Shown here: piece after piece, positions 6,158 through 6,651 of the stretch
How positions within the stretch are numbered: the first letter of the stretch is position 1
How the letters are laid out: each line of letters starts with the position of its first letter
DNA from: VMCP01 sp964492925
GTDB taxonomy: Bacteria > Bacteroidota > Bacteroidia > NS11-12g > UBA955
DNA: 6,651 nt
NCBI GenBank assembly: GCA_964492925.1
Contig: CAZBMF010000117.1
Location: forward strand, 1-6,651
Direction: 5' to 3'
Notes under the pieces: model-generated
Seen by the model: the letters and a program-made list of their open reading frames with translations, nothing else
Told to the model about the DNA's origin: nothing
The model's database searches: none
Made by a program: the position numbers and the translations under genes

Positions 6158-6651
6158 ATGAGAGCCATCATTCCTGTAGCCGGTATTGGTAGTCGCTTAA
6201 AGCCTCATACCCAAACTCAGCCCAAATCACTCATTCCAGTGGCAGGGAAACCTATTTTGGGACATATTGTAGACAATCTGGTGAATGCAGGAGTGAACGA
6301 TTTTGTGTTTATCATCGGTTATTTGGGTGATAGAATTGAACAATATCTCACTGAACATTACACCGATTGCAAAATGTCTTTCGTGATGCAAACTGTGGGT
6401 CGTGGAATTGGACATGCCATCTGGCTAGCAAGAGAGGAAGTTGATCCAACTGAACCAGTTTTAATTGTTTTGGGGGACACCATCTTCGAGGCAGATTTGA
6501 AAACTGTGGTTGAAACCAACGTGAGTAGTTTGGGTGTGAAAAAAGTAGATGATCCAAGACTATTCGGTGTTGCTGAATTGAACAACGATGGACATATTTC
6601 CAAATTGATTGAGAAGCCGAAAATTCCACATTCTAATTTGGCTTTGGTGGG
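6158..6651 (+). CDS. Sugar-1-phosphate nucleotidyltransferase, N-terminal part (gene runs off the right edge)
   Basis: The first 164 residues of an NTP_transferase family enzyme (RmlA/GlmU-like Rossmann fold), which joins an NTP to a sugar-1-phosphate to give an NDP-sugar and pyrophosphate in the cytoplasm. The signature nucleotide-binding loop AGIGSRLKPHT is at 8-18, with the conserved PKSL at 22-25 and AGKPIL at 29-34. Next come 'QTVGRGIGHAI' (78-88, the base/sugar-binding region), LGD (105-107, Asp107 being the likely metal ligand), 'DDPRLFGVAEL' (131-141) and IEKP (151-154). The sugar and nucleotide cannot be told from this part: thymidylyl-, guanylyl- or uridylyltransferase are all possible, and any C-terminal left-handed beta-helix would lie outside the window. 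The ATG at 6158 gives the exact family N-terminus (MRAIIPVAG); no earlier in-frame start fits. It follows tilS by 39 bases on the same strand. Such enzymes feed LPS, capsule or glycoprotein sugar pathways, but this copy's pathway is unknown. Confidence 0.9.
   Translation, partial: MRAIIPVAGIGSRLKPHTQTQPKSLIPVAGKPILGHIVDNLVNAGVNDFVFIIGYLGDRIEQYLTEHYTDCKMSFVMQTVGRGIGHAIWLAREEVDPTEPVLIVLGDTIFEADLKTVVETNVSSLGVKKVDDPRLFGVAELNNDGHISKLIEKPKIPHSNLALV

Noticed and set aside
6227..6629. Minus-strand open frames opposite the nucleotidyltransferase
   Set aside because: The plus-strand frame has clear catalytic motifs throughout this stretch; the antisense frames are low-quality shadows.
1..6651. Mobile element, CRISPR, defence or biosynthetic island
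   Set aside because: No transposase, integrase, direct-repeat array, tRNA-linked attachment site or composition break was seen; gene content is housekeeping and envelope.

Overview
The window looks like an ordinary chromosomal segment of a member of the Bacteroidota, most likely close to the Flavobacteriales. Four things point there: visibly AT-rich DNA; promoters of the TTTG / TAnnTTTG type instead of TTGACA/TATAAT; near absence of Shine-Dalgarno sequences; and protein families typical of that phylum (an OstA-like protein with a second-type OstA N-terminal domain, and a CarboxypepD_reg-like + DUF5686 outer-membrane protein). Several signal peptides end in the 'A/G then Q' cleavage context common in this phylum. 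I see no mobile element, CRISPR array, tRNA, rRNA or foreign-looking block.

Layout. 1-258 (-): N-terminal part of an exported protein of unknown function that leaves the window at its left edge. 259-434: divergent intergenic region with a candidate promoter on each strand and a 7-bp-arm dyad beside the leftward promoter. 435-629 (+): a 64-residue cold-shock (CSD) protein, closed by a clear GNRA-loop intrinsic terminator at 654-678. 725-4773 (-): a tight two-gene operon, first an OstA/LptA-like exported protein (532 aa), then, with a 4-base ATGA overlap, a DUF5686 outer-membrane protein (817 aa). 4799-6118 (+): tilS, the tRNA(Ile)-lysidine synthetase, divergent from the operon with only 25 bases between the start codons. 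6158-6651 (+): the first 164 residues of a sugar-1-phosphate nucleotidyltransferase that leaves the window at its right edge.

How the genes relate. The two minus-strand genes are probably both envelope proteins made together. The OstA-like protein is a candidate periplasmic carrier or bridge for lipid/LPS. The DUF5686 protein is a candidate outer-membrane beta-barrel. The nucleotidyltransferase would supply activated sugars, possibly for surface glycans, so part of the window has an envelope theme. tilS and the cold-shock gene are housekeeping functions.

I did not find a previously undescribed system. The points most worth checking are: a TilS whose glycine-rich segment after the HHxDD motif is degenerate; two genes whose -7 promoter element sits only 4-5 bases before the start codon (possible leaderless mRNAs); and the coupled OstA-like/DUF5686 pair, whose joint role is not established.
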